The notes beneath the pieces were generated by a model that had not been told where the DNA came from, searched no databases, and was given only the letters and a program-made list of their open reading frames with translations. Of a DNA stretch of 64,000 nt, positions 24,344 to 36,570 are shown one piece after another. Each line of letters begins with the position of its first letter. The first letter of the stretch is position 1. The DNA is from Kitasatospora sp. NBC_00458 (GTDB lineage Bacteria; Actinomycetota; Actinomycetes; Streptomycetales; Streptomycetaceae), in NCBI RefSeq assembly GCF_036013975.1, contig NZ_CP107904.1, positions 5,729,001 through 5,793,000 of the forward strand. The letters run 5' to 3'. The position numbers were made by a program, and so were the translations under genes.

Positions 24344-26472
24344 GCGCCGGCTCCTTCGCTGCGCTCCTGCGACTGGATGGCGGTGATCGCCACCGTGTTG
24401 ACGATGTCCTGCACCAGCGCGCCCCGCGACAGGTCGTTGACCGGCTTGCGGAGCCCCTGGAGCACCGGGCCGACCGCGATCGCGCCGGCCGAGCGCTGGA
24501 CGGCCTTGTAGGTGTTGTTGCCGGTGTTGAGGTCCGGGAAGATCAGCACGGTGGCCCGGCCGGCCACCGGCGAGCCGGGCAGCTTGGTCGCCGCGACGTG
24601 CGGGTCGACCGCCGCGTCGTACTGGATCGGGCCCTCGACGAGGATGTCCGGGCGCAGCTCGCGGACCAGCTCGGTGGCCCTGCGGACCTTGTCGACGTCC
24701 GCGCCGGAGCCGGAGGTGCCGGTCGAGTAGGACAGCATCGCGACCCGCGGCTCGACGCCGAACTGGGCGGCGGTGGCGGCCGACTGGATGGCGATGTCGG
24801 CCAGCTGCTGGGCGTCCGGGTCCGGGTTGACCGCGCAGTCGCCGTACACCAGCACCTTGTCGGCCAGGCACATGAAGAAGACGCTCGACACGATGGCCGC
24901 GCCCGGCGAGGTCTTGATCACCTCGAAGGCGGGCCGGATGGTGGCGGCGGTGGAGTGCACCGCGCCGGAGACCATGCCGTCGGCGATGCCCTCCTGCACC
25001 ATCAGGGTGCCGAAGTAGGAGACGTCGGTGACCACGTCCAGGGCCAGTTCGACGGTCATCCCCTTGTGCGCCCGCAGCTTCGCGTACAGCTCGGCGAACT
25101 GGCGGCGCAGCGGGCTGGTGCTCGGGTCGACGATCCGGACCTGGGCGCGGTCGGCGGACGGGTCCTCGGCGGGGAGGTCGATGCTCAGGCTCGCGGCCTT
25201 GCGGCGGACGGCGTCGACCTCGCCGAGCAGCGTGAGGTCGCAGATGTTGCGGCGGAGCAGGATCTCGGCGGCGCGCAGCACCCGCTCCTCGGTGCCCTCC
25301 GGCAGCACGACGCGCCGACGGGCGCCCCGGGCGCGCTCCAGCAGCGCGTGCTCGAACATCATCGGGGTCACCCGCTCGGACCGGCCGACCTCGATCAGGT
25401 TGGTCAACTCGGCGGTGTCCACGTGCAGTTCGAACAGGCCGAGGGCGATCTCGGCCTTCCGCGGGCTGGCCGCGGAGAGCTTGCCCTCCAGGTGGGTGAG
25501 GGCGGCGGCGGTGAGCCAGCTGCCCTCCGGGACGACCGCGACCGGGGTGCCGGGGGCGAGCCGGGCGGCCAGCGCCATCACGTTCGGGCCGGGGTGCTGG
25601 CCGAGGGTGAGCAGCACGCCGGCGATCGGCGGGGCGCCGGCGGCGTGCGCGGCCAGCGAGCCGATCACCAGGTCGGCGCGGTCCCCGGGGGTGACCACCA
25701 GCGCGCCCTCGGTCAGCGCGTCCAGGAAGGTCGGCAGCATGGCGCCGCCGAAGACGAAGCCGCGGACGTCCCGGGCCAGGCCGGCCGCGTCCCCGATCAG
25801 CACCTCGGCGCCGGTCGCCTCGACCAGCTGGGCGACGGTCGGCGCGGCCAGCGCCGGCTCCTCGGGGATGACGTACGCGGGGATCGGCAGCTTCTCGGTG
25901 AGCTTGCGCTGGACCGGCTGCTTGACGCCCGGCGCGACCCGGTTGGCGACCATCGCCAGGGTCTCGCAGCCCAGGTCGGTGTAGGCGCGGTGGGCGTTGC
26001 GGACCTCGGCGACCACCGTCGCGGCGTCCTCGCCGTGGCCGCCGACCACCGGCATTACGGCGGCGCCGAACTCGTTGGCGAGCCGGGCGTTGAAGGCCAG
26101 CTCGTCGGGGATGTTGGTGTCCGCGAAGTCGGTGCCCAGCACCAGCACCGCCTGGCAGCGCCGCTCCAGCGCCCGGAACCGGTCCACCAGGACCGAGACC
26201 AGTTCGTCCTGGCCCTGCGCCGCCTGCAGTGCGGCGGCCTCCTCGTACGTCAGCCCGTACAGCTCGTCGGCCGGAAGGTCCAGCCGGTACCGGGTGCGGA
26301 GCAGCTCGACCACGTGGTCCGACCCGGCCGTGCCCGGCGCGGGCGCGTGCACCAGCGGACGGAACACCCCGACCCGGTCCACCTGGCGGGTGAGCAGCTC
26401 CATGACCCCGAGCTCCACCGCCTGCCGTCCGTCCCCCCGGTCGATCCCGGTCACGTACACGCTGCGCGCCAC
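24340..26472 (-). CDS. pta: Phosphate acetyltransferase, long form
   Basis: A 710-residue Pta with three parts: an N-terminal P-loop-like BioD/AAA domain (VARSVYVTGIDRGDGRQAVE), a DRTGG domain in the middle (VRGFVFGGAMLPTFLDALTE, then VTPGDRADLVIGSLAAHA) and the C-terminal catalytic PTA_PTB domain (RRVVLPEGTEERVLRAAEIL, ending near VNTVAITAIQSQ). It makes acetyl phosphate and CoA from acetyl-CoA and phosphate. The long form is usually allosterically regulated. The GTG at 26472 follows GGAGAGAG; the longer in-frame extension upstream has no family similarity. With ackA it forms a two-gene operon. Confidence 0.95.
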   Translation of the reverse strand: MARSVYVTGIDRGDGRQAVELGVMELLTRQVDRVGVFRPLVHAPAPGTAGSDHVVELLRTRYRLDLPADELYGLTYEEAAALQAAQGQDELVSVLVDRFRALERRCQAVLVLGTDFADTNIPDELAFNARLANEFGAAVMPVVGGHGEDAATVVAEVRNAHRAYTDLGCETLAMVANRVAPGVKQPVQRKLTEKLPIPAYVIPEEPALAAPTVAQLVEATGAEVLIGDAAGLARDVRGFVFGGAMLPTFLDALTEGALVVTPGDRADLVIGSLAAHAAGAPPIAGVLLTLGQHPGPNVMALAARLAPGTPVAVVPEGSWLTAAALTHLEGKLSAASPRKAEIALGLFELHVDTAELTNLIEVGRSERVTPMMFEHALLERARGARRRVVLPEGTEERVLRAAEILLRRNICDLTLLGEVDAVRRKAASLSIDLPAEDPSADRAQVRIVDPSTSPLRRQFAELYAKLRAHKGMTVELALDVVTDVSYFGTLMVQEGIADGMVSGAVHSTAATIRPAFEVIKTSPGAAIVSSVFFMCLADKVLVYGDCAVNPDPDAQQLADIAIQSAATAAQFGVEPRVAMLSYSTGTSGSGADVDKVRRATELVRELRPDILVEGPIQYDAAVDPHVAATKLPGSPVAGRATVLIFPDLNTGNNTYKAVQRSAGAIAVGPVLQGLRKPVNDLSRGALVQDIVNTVAITAIQSQERSEGAGA

Positions 26473-26581
26473 GTGGCTCTCTCCGTCCCGTCGTCTCAGA
26501 AGGTGGTCATATCGACCATACCTTCGCACCTCGAACGCACGTCCGCGAGCAGAGTCCGGGCGCCCGGGCAAGGGTCCGAGG

Positions 26582-27262
26582 TCACGGCTGGGAGTAGCGG
26601 TCCGGGCCGATGAGCTCGACCACGGCCCCCCGCTCCCGCTCGTCGAGGCGGACCACGGTCACCCGCTTGTCCAGCAGCCAGCCGTGCCGGCGGCGGAGGG
26701 TGCCGTCCGGGCCCGGCCGCCAGCCGTCGGCGGCGAGCCGTTCGCGCACCCGGCGGCCCACCTCGGCGCCGGACAGGCCCTCGGGGCTGCCGATCGTGAG
26801 CTCGCGGACGCAGTAGCGCAGCGCGCAGTTGGGGTCGGCGCCGGAGTCCCGCTCGACGGCGAGTCCGGCGGGCAGCGAGAACTCGGCCCGGTCGGGGGAG
26901 TAGGGCTCGTGGACGGCCAGCTGGTAGAGGAGGGCGATGACGAGGCCGAAGAGCGCGTGGACGGCGGTCACGACGGCCGCCGCGGTCACCGGGAGGCCGC
27001 GCCCGCCGGGGGTGCGGGGGCCGCGCGCCCGGCGTTCGGCCAGCGTGCCGACCAGCACCACCAGTCCGGTGGCCAGCGGGTAGCCCGCCTCGGACTCGGC
27101 CGCCGCCCCGCTGTGGAACCACCCCCGCTCCAGCCCGACCGGGACGACCGCCAGGCCGGCGAGGACGACGGCGACCGCCGTCCCGACCCCCCGGGTCCGG
27201 ACCAGTACCGCCCAGCAGGCCGGCGGCAGCAGCACGTAGGTCCACCCCAGGAAAACTGCCAC
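26582..27262 (-). CDS. Membrane protein of unknown function
   Basis: A 226-residue protein not assigned to a family. Three to four membrane helices occupy residues 1-130 (VAVFLGWTYVLLPPACWAVL, then GTAVAVVLAGLAVVPVGLE, then PLATGLVVLVGTLAE, then VVTAVHALFGLVIALLYQLA). The C-terminal 95 residues are soluble with two close cysteines (NCALRYCVREL) and a compact domain rich in Arg/Asp (VRERLAADGWRPGPDGTLRR). The GTG at 27262 is chosen because the first helix begins there; its ribosome site is weak. The gene sits between pta and glgB on the same strand, with a terminator-like hairpin downstream of glgB separating it from glgB. Confidence 0.65.
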   Translation of the reverse strand: MAVFLGWTYVLLPPACWAVLVRTRGVGTAVAVVLAGLAVVPVGLERGWFHSGAAAESEAGYPLATGLVVLVGTLAERRARGPRTPGGRGLPVTAAAVVTAVHALFGLVIALLYQLAVHEPYSPDRAEFSLPAGLAVERDSGADPNCALRYCVRELTIGSPEGLSGAEVGRRVRERLAADGWRPGPDGTLRRRHGWLLDKRVTVVRLDERERGAVVELIGPDRYSQP

Positions 27263-27367
27263 GCGCGAGGCCCCCCAGCCGCCGGTGATCGGTACCGCCC
27301 GGGGGAGCCTAGGGGGCCCGGGCGGCGGGCACAACGGCCCCTCGCCGCCGGGCCCGGCGGCCCCCCG

Positions 27368-27401
27368 CGGCGGGTGCCGGGCCCGCGCCCGGCACCCGCC
27401 G
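27368..27401 (-). terminator. Terminator after glgB
   Basis: A perfect 15-bp stem (CGGCGGGTGCCGGGC, loop CCGC, complement) begins seven bases beyond the glgB stop. Confidence 0.85.
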
Positions 27402-27408
27402 ACCGGAC

Positions 27409-29895
27409 TCAGGCGGGGCGGAGCCAGAGGGTGGCGAGCGGCGGGAGGACCAGTTCGGCGCTGCGGGGCTGGCCGTTCCACTCGACGGGCTCGGACTTCA
27501 CGGGGTGGGAGTTGGCGATGCCGCTGCCGCCGTAGGTCTCGGCGTCGGTGTTGAGGACCTCCTCCCAGAGCTGGTCCCGGCCGTCGAGCCTGGGCAGGCC
27601 GACGCGGTGGCCGTGGCGGACGACGGGGGAGAAGTTGCAGACGGCGACCAGCGGGCTCCCGTCGGCGGCGTGCCGGACGAAGGAGAGCAGGTTGTCCTCG
27701 GCGGCGCCGCCGTCGAGCCAGCGGAAGCCGGCCGGGGTGGCGTCCTGCTCCCAGAGGGCGGGGGCGTCGAGGTAGCGGCGGTTGAGGTCGCGGACCAGGC
27801 GGCGCACGCCGAGGTGGTCCTGGTGGGCGGGCCACTGCTCGTCGAGCACCCACCACTGCGGGCCCTGCTCGTGGTCCCACTCGGCGCCCTGGGCGAACTC
27901 CTGCCCCATGAAGAGCAGCTGCTTGCCGGGGTGGGCCCACATGAAGCCGAGGTAGGCGCGGTGGTTGGCGCGCTGCTGCCACCAGTCGCCGGGCATCTTG
28001 GAGACCAGGGCCTGCTTGCCGTGCACCACCTCGTCGTGGGAGATCGGCAGGACGTAGTTCTCGGAGTAGGCGTACACCATCGAGAAGGTGATCTCGTTGT
28101 GGTGGAACCTGCGGTGCACCGGCTCCTTGGACATGTAGACCAGCGAGTCGTGCATCCAGCCCATGTTCCACTTCAGCCCGAAGCCCAGGCCCCCGCTGTC
28201 GGTGGGCCGGGTGACGCCGTCCCAGGCGGTGGACTCCTCGGCGATGGTGATGACGCCGGGGCAGCGGCGGTACACGGTGGCGTTCATCTCCTGGAGGAAC
28301 GAGGCCGCGTCGAGGTTCTCCCGCCCGCCGTACTGGTTGGGGGTCCAGGCGCCGCCCTCGCGGGAGTAGTCGAGGTAGAGCATGGAGGCGACGGCGTCGA
28401 CCCGCAGGCCGTCGATGTGGAACTCCTCGCACCAGTAGACCGCGTTGGCGACGAGGAAGTTGCGGACCTCGACGCGGCCGTAGTCGAACTCCAGGGTGCC
28501 CCAGTCGGGGTGCTCGGCGCGCAGCGGGTCGGCGGGCTCGTACAGCGGCTCGCCGTCGAACCGGGCGAGCGCGAAGTCGTCCTTGGGGAAGTGCGCCGGC
28601 ACCCAGTCGACGATGACGCCGATGCCGTGCCGGTGCAGGGTGTCGACCAGGTGGCGGAAGTCGTCGGGGCCGCCCAGCCGGGAGGTGGGGGCGTAGTAGC
28701 CGGACACCTGGTAGCCCCAGGAGCCGCCGAAGGGGTGCTCCATGACCGGCATGAACTCCACGTGGGTGAAGTTCAGCTCCTTCAGGTAGCCGGGGAGTTC
28801 CTCGGCGATGGCGCGGTACGAGGTGAGGTCGGGGCGCCAGGACGCGAGGTGCAGCTCGTACACCGACATGGGGGCCCGGTGGTGCGCGGAGCGGGCCCGG
28901 CGGGCCATCCACTCGCCGTCCTGCCAGCGGTAGGCGGAGGTGGTGACCACCGAGGCGGTGCCGGGCGGGATCTGCGCGGCGCGCGCCAGCGGGTCGGCCT
29001 TGTCGAGGACCCAGCCCTGCCGGGTGCGGATCTCGTACTTGTACTGGGTGCCCTCGCCGAGGCCCGGCACGAACAGCTCCCAGACGCCGGAGGAGCCGAG
29101 CGAGCGCATCGGGTGGCCGGAGCCGTCCCAGTGGTTGAAGTCGCCGATCAGGCGGACGCCGGCGGCGTTCGGCGCCCAGACGGCGAAGGCGGTGCCGCTC
29201 ACCCCGTCGACCGTGCGCACGTGCGAACCGAGGGCCTGCCAGAGCTGCTCGTGCCGCCCCTCGGAGATCAGGTGGAGGTCGAGTTCGCCGAGGGTGGGCG
29301 GGCAGCGGTAGCCGTCGTGCTGGCGGACCGGCTCGCTGCCGGGGTAGCCGACCAGCAGCCGGTAGTCGGCCGGTCCCGGTGCGGCGGTCCCGGCGCCGGG
29401 GAGCAGGCCGGTGAAGAGGCCGCTCTGCTGGTGGGTGAGTTCGGCGGGGCCGTGCGCCGTCTCGACGACGACGCGCTCGGCGAACGGGCGGAGCACCCGG
29501 ATGGCGGTGCCGCCGTGGACGGGGTGGGCGCCGAGCAGGGAGTGCGGGTCGTGGTGCTGCCCGCCGACCAGCCGGTCGACCTCGGCGGGCGGCAGCGGCG
29601 CCTCGGGCAGCCGCAGCGCCCCGGAGGGGACGGCGGCCTCGGCGGCGGCGCCCGCGCGGTCGACGGGAGCGGCCGGGGCCGCGGCCGCGGGAGCGTCACG
29701 GGCGCCGCGGGCGTCGGGGACACCGACGGCCGCGACCGGGGCGGTGGCCGGGGCCGGGACGGTGTCCGGGGCGGCCGGCGGCTGCTGCTCGGACCGCCGG
29801 GCGGTCGCGGGCTCGCGCTGCGGGGAGTCCGGGCCGGCCAGGAAGGTGGCCGGCACGGTGCGGGTGGTGCGGCCTGGCGGGTCGAGCGGCGTCAC
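27409..29895 (-). CDS. glgB: 1,4-alpha-glucan branching enzyme
   Basis: An 828-residue GH13 branching enzyme that introduces alpha-1,6 branches into the glucan made by GlgE. The first 105 residues are an Ala/Pro/Arg-rich unstructured leader. An N-terminal CBM48 pair follows (HDPHSLLGAHPVHGGTAIRV; FAVWAPNAAGVRLIGDFNHW). The catalytic barrel has the nucleophile Asp500 in DGLRVDAVASM, the acid Glu553 in TIAEESTAWDG, and PISHDEVVHGK. It ends with LVLPPLATLWLRPA. The GTG at 29895 has AGGAGG eight bases upstream. It is the last gene of the treS/mak/glgB set on this strand and corresponds to the GlgE-pathway branching enzyme. Confidence 0.96.
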   Translation of the reverse strand: MTPLDPPGRTTRTVPATFLAGPDSPQREPATARRSEQQPPAAPDTVPAPATAPVAAVGVPDARGARDAPAAAAPAAPVDRAGAAAEAAVPSGALRLPEAPLPPAEVDRLVGGQHHDPHSLLGAHPVHGGTAIRVLRPFAERVVVETAHGPAELTHQQSGLFTGLLPGAGTAAPGPADYRLLVGYPGSEPVRQHDGYRCPPTLGELDLHLISEGRHEQLWQALGSHVRTVDGVSGTAFAVWAPNAAGVRLIGDFNHWDGSGHPMRSLGSSGVWELFVPGLGEGTQYKYEIRTRQGWVLDKADPLARAAQIPPGTASVVTTSAYRWQDGEWMARRARSAHHRAPMSVYELHLASWRPDLTSYRAIAEELPGYLKELNFTHVEFMPVMEHPFGGSWGYQVSGYYAPTSRLGGPDDFRHLVDTLHRHGIGVIVDWVPAHFPKDDFALARFDGEPLYEPADPLRAEHPDWGTLEFDYGRVEVRNFLVANAVYWCEEFHIDGLRVDAVASMLYLDYSREGGAWTPNQYGGRENLDAASFLQEMNATVYRRCPGVITIAEESTAWDGVTRPTDSGGLGFGLKWNMGWMHDSLVYMSKEPVHRRFHHNEITFSMVYAYSENYVLPISHDEVVHGKQALVSKMPGDWWQQRANHRAYLGFMWAHPGKQLLFMGQEFAQGAEWDHEQGPQWWVLDEQWPAHQDHLGVRRLVRDLNRRYLDAPALWEQDATPAGFRWLDGGAAEDNLLSFVRHAADGSPLVAVCNFSPVVRHGHRVGLPRLDGRDQLWEEVLNTDAETYGGSGIANSHPVKSEPVEWNGQPRSAELVLPPLATLWLRPA

Positions 29896-30041
29896 TGCGA
29901 GGACCTCCTGGATCGGGGCCGGCGGGTTCGGAGGGGCGTCGGCGAACTCACCGGCGGCTGGTTCCGGCGGGTGCGGGTGGACTCGGGCGGTGCGGGCGGC
30001 GGGCGTGGACGGACGGACGAGGGCGGGTGGGGACGGCGGGG

Positions 30042-31532
30042 TCAGACGGTGAGCGCCAGCCGGTTGATCGCGGCGAGCGGGATCGGCAGCCAGCTCGGCC
30101 GGTGCCGGGCCTCGTAGACCACCTCGTACACCGCCTTGTCGATCTCCAGGGCGCGCATGAGTTCGGGGGAGGCGGCCGGGTCGGTGCCGCCGCCGGCGGT
30201 GTAGCCCGCGCTGTAGGCGGTGCGGTTGCGTTGCGCCCAGGCGGCGGCGAGGTGGGCCAGTTCCGGGTCGGGCGGCCCGCCGGCGAGCAGGTGGGCGGCG
30301 GCGTAGTCGAAGGAGCGGAGCATCGCGGCGACGTCCCGCAGCGCGGTCTGCGGTTCGCGCCGTTCGGCCACCGACTTGGCGGGTTCGCCCTCGAAGTCGA
30401 GCAGCACCCAGCCGTGCGGGGTGCGCATCGCCTGGCCGAGGTGCAGGTCGCCGTGGATCCGCTGGACCGGCAGGCCGTCGGGGTGGGCGTCGGCCATCTG
30501 CTGGAAGGCGGAGCGCAGGGCCGCCCGGTAGCGCATCAGCCCGGGGACGGCGGCGACCGCGCTGTCGAGGCGGTCGGCCATCGCGGCGGCCAGCTGGCGG
30601 GTCTGCGAGCGGTCGAGGCGGGCCACCGGCATGGAGCGGGCCAGCACCCGGTGGACCTCGGCGGTGGCCCGGCCGAGCCGGTGGGCCTCGATGGCGAAGT
30701 TGCCGGGCGACGGGTCGCCCTTGAGGCGGCCGACCTGGTCGAGGGCGAGCTCCCAGCCGTCCTCGGCCTCGGGCAGGTAGCGCTGGAGCAGCCCGAGGGT
30801 GGCCGGCTCGGCGCGTTCCAGCCGGCTCTCGAACCAGGCGGCGACCCGGGGGATGCGGGTCGAGCCGGCCCGGGAGAGCGCCAGCGAGAGTTCGAGGTCG
30901 GGGTTGGTGCCGGGGTGGATGCGGCGGAACAGCTTGAGGATGTACGAGGTCCCGTAGATGACCGAGCTGTTGGACTGCTCGGCGGTGGAGGCGCGGCCCG
31001 GGAGGTTGGTGGGGAGCCCGGAGCCGGGGGTGCGGCGGAAGGACAGCGAGCCGAACCGGTCGCCGGTGGCGAGGTGTTCGAGCAGCCGTCCGGTGAGCTC
31101 GGGGTCGTGCACGGCGTCGTAGAGCGCCGCGCCGTCGTACGGGCCCTGGGTGAGCCGGCCGAGGACGGCGGTCGGCTCGATGCCGGCCGGGCCCTGCGAG
31201 CGGATGCCGAGCAGCAGCTGGTACAGGTCTCCGTGCGGCGCGCCGGCGGTGGTGGCGTGCTCGACCCGGAGCAGCAGGTGCAGCAGGGCCGGATCGCCGA
31301 CCTGGAGGGGGGTGCCGACGAGGGGGGTGAGGCCGGTGATCGGCCGTCCCTTGCCGGCGTACCAGCGCTGGGTGGGGAGCCACTCGGCGATCAGGGGCAG
31401 GGCCGCCTGGACGAGTTCGCTGACCCCCAGGGCGGTTCTCCGGGCCCCGGTGCCCCGCGTGCCGACCGGCACGGCGGAGCCGGCGGGGGTGTCGCGGTGC
31501 AGTGGGGCTTGAGAACGGGAGGTTTCGGACAT
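30042..31532 (-). CDS. mak: Maltokinase (Pep2)
   Basis: A 496-residue kinase that phosphorylates maltose to alpha-maltose 1-phosphate with ATP, supplying GlgE. It has the aminoglycoside-phosphotransferase-like fold: SSVIYGTSYILKLFRRIHPG in the N-lobe, catalytic HGDLHLGQ with Asp362, and VLLDFEGEPAKSVAERREP with the metal-binding DFEG. The front segment LPTQRWYAGKGRPITGL is typical of maltokinases. The ATG at 31532 follows AAAGGGAG closely. It is a separate gene rather than fused to treS as in some genera. A strong hairpin at 31705-31740 separates it from treS, so it may have its own promoter in 31533-31704. Confidence 0.94.
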   Translation of the reverse strand: MSETSRSQAPLHRDTPAGSAVPVGTRGTGARRTALGVSELVQAALPLIAEWLPTQRWYAGKGRPITGLTPLVGTPLQVGDPALLHLLLRVEHATTAGAPHGDLYQLLLGIRSQGPAGIEPTAVLGRLTQGPYDGAALYDAVHDPELTGRLLEHLATGDRFGSLSFRRTPGSGLPTNLPGRASTAEQSNSSVIYGTSYILKLFRRIHPGTNPDLELSLALSRAGSTRIPRVAAWFESRLERAEPATLGLLQRYLPEAEDGWELALDQVGRLKGDPSPGNFAIEAHRLGRATAEVHRVLARSMPVARLDRSQTRQLAAAMADRLDSAVAAVPGLMRYRAALRSAFQQMADAHPDGLPVQRIHGDLHLGQAMRTPHGWVLLDFEGEPAKSVAERREPQTALRDVAAMLRSFDYAAAHLLAGGPPDPELAHLAAAWAQRNRTAYSAGYTAGGGTDPAASPELMRALEIDKAVYEVVYEARHRPSWLPIPLAAINRLALTV

Positions 31533-31704
31533 GACTCCCTTTCCCCGGAAGAGGCGGGCGGACTGCCCGACGGGTCTGGCCGGGTCCGTCAGTCTTCCGG
31601 ATTGCGGCGGCGCGGCGGCGACGGCACGCGAGCGGTGCGCCCGGGTGTCACGCCTTCGTGTGGGTGGCCGTTGGGCTGTTCTCCGTACGCGGTGGTGCAG
31701 AGAA

Positions 31705-31740
31705 CTCCGGGGGCGCGGGGTCGAACTCGCGCCCCCGGAG
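31705..31740 (-). terminator. Hairpin between treS and mak
   Basis: CTCCGGGGGCGCG and CGCGCCCCCGGAG form a perfect 13-bp stem with a 10-base loop, 32 bases beyond the treS stop. It could end the glgE-treS transcript or set lower expression of mak and glgB. Confidence 0.75.
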
Positions 31741-31771
31741 GGTTCGGTGGGTCCCGGCGGCTGCCGGATCG

Positions 31772-33492
31772 TTACTTCGGTCGCCTGGATCCGCTCAGCC
31801 GGGGGGGCCGGCGGAGCTGGAACCAGTAGAAGCCGTGGCCGGCGAGGGTGAGCAGGTACGGCCACTCGCCGATCGAGGGGAAGCGCACCCCGCCGATCAG
31901 CTCGACCGGGTACCGCCCTCCGAAATGCCGCAGGTCCAGTTCGGTCGGCTGTGCGAACCGGGAGAAGTTGTTCACGCACATGACCAGGTCCCCTTCGTAC
32001 TCACGGACGAAGGCCAGCACCGCGGGGTTGCTGGAGGGCAGTTCGGTGTACGTGCCGAGGCCGAAGGCCGGGTTGAGCTTGCGGATCTCGATCATGCGAC
32101 GCGTCCAGTGCAGCAGTGAACTCGAACTGCTCTGCTGTGCCTCGACGTTGGTCACCTGATAGCCGTACACCGGATCCATGATGGGCGGCAGACTGAGCCT
32201 GCCCGGGTCGGCGGAGGAGAAACCCGCGTTGCGGTCCGGGGTCCACTGCATCGGGGTCCGGACGCCGTCCCGGTCGCCGAGCCAGATGTTGTCCCCCATG
32301 CCGATCTCGTCCCCGTAGTAGAGCACCGGCGAGCCGGGCAGGGAGAGCAGCAGCGCGGTGAACAGCTCGATCTGGTTGCGGTCGTTCTCCAGCAGCGGGG
32401 CGAGCCGGCGGCGGATGCCCACGTTGGCGCGCATCCGCGGGTCCTTGGCGTACTCCGCGTACATGTAGTCGCGCTCCTCGTCGGTGACCATCTCCAGGGT
32501 CAGCTCGTCGTGGTTGCGCAGGAAGATGCCCCACTGGCAGCCGTGCGGGATGCTCGGCGTCTTGGCGAGGATCTCCGACACCGGGTAGCGGGACTCCCGG
32601 CGGACCGCCATGAAGATCCGCGGCATCACCGGGAAGTGGAACGCCATGTGGCACTCGTCGCCGCCGGAGGAGAAGTCCCCGAAGTAGTCGACGACGTCCT
32701 CCGGCCACTGGTTGGCCTCGGCGAGCAGCACGGTGTCCGGGTAGTCGGCGTCGATCTCCTTGCGGACCCGCTGGAGGAACTCGTGGGTCTCCGGCAGGTT
32801 CTCGCAGTTGGTCCCCTCGCGGGCGAACAGGTAGGGCACCGCGTCCAGCCGGAAGCCGTCGATGCCCAGGTCGAGCCAGAAGCGGAGCCCGGCGATCATC
32901 TCGTCCTGGACGCGCGGGTTGTCGTAGTTGAGGTCCGGCTGGTGCGAGAAGAACCGGTGCCAGTAGTACTGCTTGCGCACCGGGTCGTAGGTCCAGTTGG
33001 AGGTCTCGGTGTCGACGAAGATGATCCGGGCGTCGGGGTACTGCTTGTCGTCGTCGGCCCACATGTAGAAGTCGCCGTACGGGCCGTCCGGGTCCTCCCG
33101 GGAGGCCTGGAACCACGGGTGCTGGTCGCTGGTGTGGTTCATCACGAAGTCGATGATCACGCGCATGCCGCGCAGGTGCGCGGCGTCGACGAACTCCATG
33201 AAGTCGGCGAGGTCGCCGAACTCGGGCAGGACGGCCTTGTAGTCGGCCACGTCGTACCCGCCGTCGCGCAGCGGCGAGGCGAAGAACGGCGGGAGCCAGA
33301 GGCAGTCGACCCCCAGCCACTGCAGGTAGTCGAGTTTGGACGTGAGCCCCCTGAGGTCCCCGACCCCGTCGCCGTTGCTGTCCTGGAAGGACCGCACCAG
33401 CACCTCGTAGAAGACCGCACGCTTGAACCACTCGGGGTCCAGGTTCTTCTTCGAGGTCTCGGGGAAGGTGTCGGGAACGGGCTCGTTCACTG

Positions 33493-33496
<4 letters not shown>
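31772..33496 (-). CDS. treS: Trehalose synthase / maltose alpha-D-glucosyltransferase
   Basis: A 574-residue GH13 enzyme that isomerises trehalose and maltose, here most likely feeding maltose to Mak. The catalytic triad is visible: Asp218 in GFRLDAVPYL, Glu260 in LLAEANQWPED and Asp330 in FLRNHDELTLEM; conserved openings include FKRAVFYEVLVRSFQDSNGD. It ends about ten residues after YLLTLAGHGFYWFQL without a fused kinase. The GTG at 33496 has GGAGG eight bases upstream and overlaps the glgE stop codon (GTGA), so glgE and treS are co-translated. TreS-Mak complexes are known from mycobacteria; complex formation here is inferred. Confidence 0.96.
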
Positions 33497-35925
<2,429 letters not shown>

Positions 35926-36570
35926 GCCAAACTCCTGCCCGAGATCGGCGGCAGCTCCCGCGGGCCGGCGGGGCCAGGGGAGTACCGGGAGGACTGCTGG
36001 GTGGGGAGGACGTGCGACCGGAAGCCTGCCCGCGCCGCCGTACCCGGCAACCTGCCCAGCTCCCGCCGAGCCCGTGGCGGGGCGTCCGAGAGCCCGCGCG
36101 CGTCCCGGCGCACGCCTCTCGGGGCACACCCCTGGGTGACCCGACCCACCCGTGAACGAGCAGGCCGAGTCCGAGGACACGCATCGGTGCGCGGTGAGCG
36201 CCGAATGGACCAAGGAGGAAGCGGAACGGTCAACGCGGAAAGGATTCGGACGTGCTGCTTCTCGGGGGAGCGCCACCCGTCTCCGCACGCCCCGCAGCAT
36301 CAGCGACCTCGGCTCATCGTCGCACCGGAGACGCGACTTTCGCAGCGGTATGACAGTAGTTTCGGACGTGATCAGGGTCGGAAGCGACGGCGGAAATGGA
36401 CCTGTTCCACAGCGTTCACGTATTGGTGGCGCGGCACCCGGAAAAGTGCGCCTCGTGCGCCCCCCGTGCAGCCCAATGCGCCGAATGCGATCTCATCAAT
36501 AGCCCGAACGGATGCCGAATAGCTCGACTGACGCACCATCATGTCACTCGCCACGGCTACGCTTCACGCC
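35926..36570. other. Divergent promoter region of glgE and glgP
   Basis: This 645-base region separates the two divergent glucan genes. I find no supported gene: the longest frames have no family similarity and no proper start signals. On the right end TACGCT (36558-36563) is a plausible -10 seven bases before the glgP GTG. The region 36300-36540 is less GC-rich than its surroundings, as expected for promoters. An isolated AAGGAGG at about 36213 is not followed by a start codon. Confidence 0.55.

Noticed and set aside
36211..36220. AAGGAGG sequence suggesting a gene start
   Set aside because: No start codon follows at usable distance in any frame that continues as a credible protein.
36152..36502. 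116-codon open frame in the glgE-glgP intergenic region
   Set aside because: No ribosome site, no recognisable domain and Arg/Ser-rich composition typical of spurious frames in GC-rich non-coding DNA.
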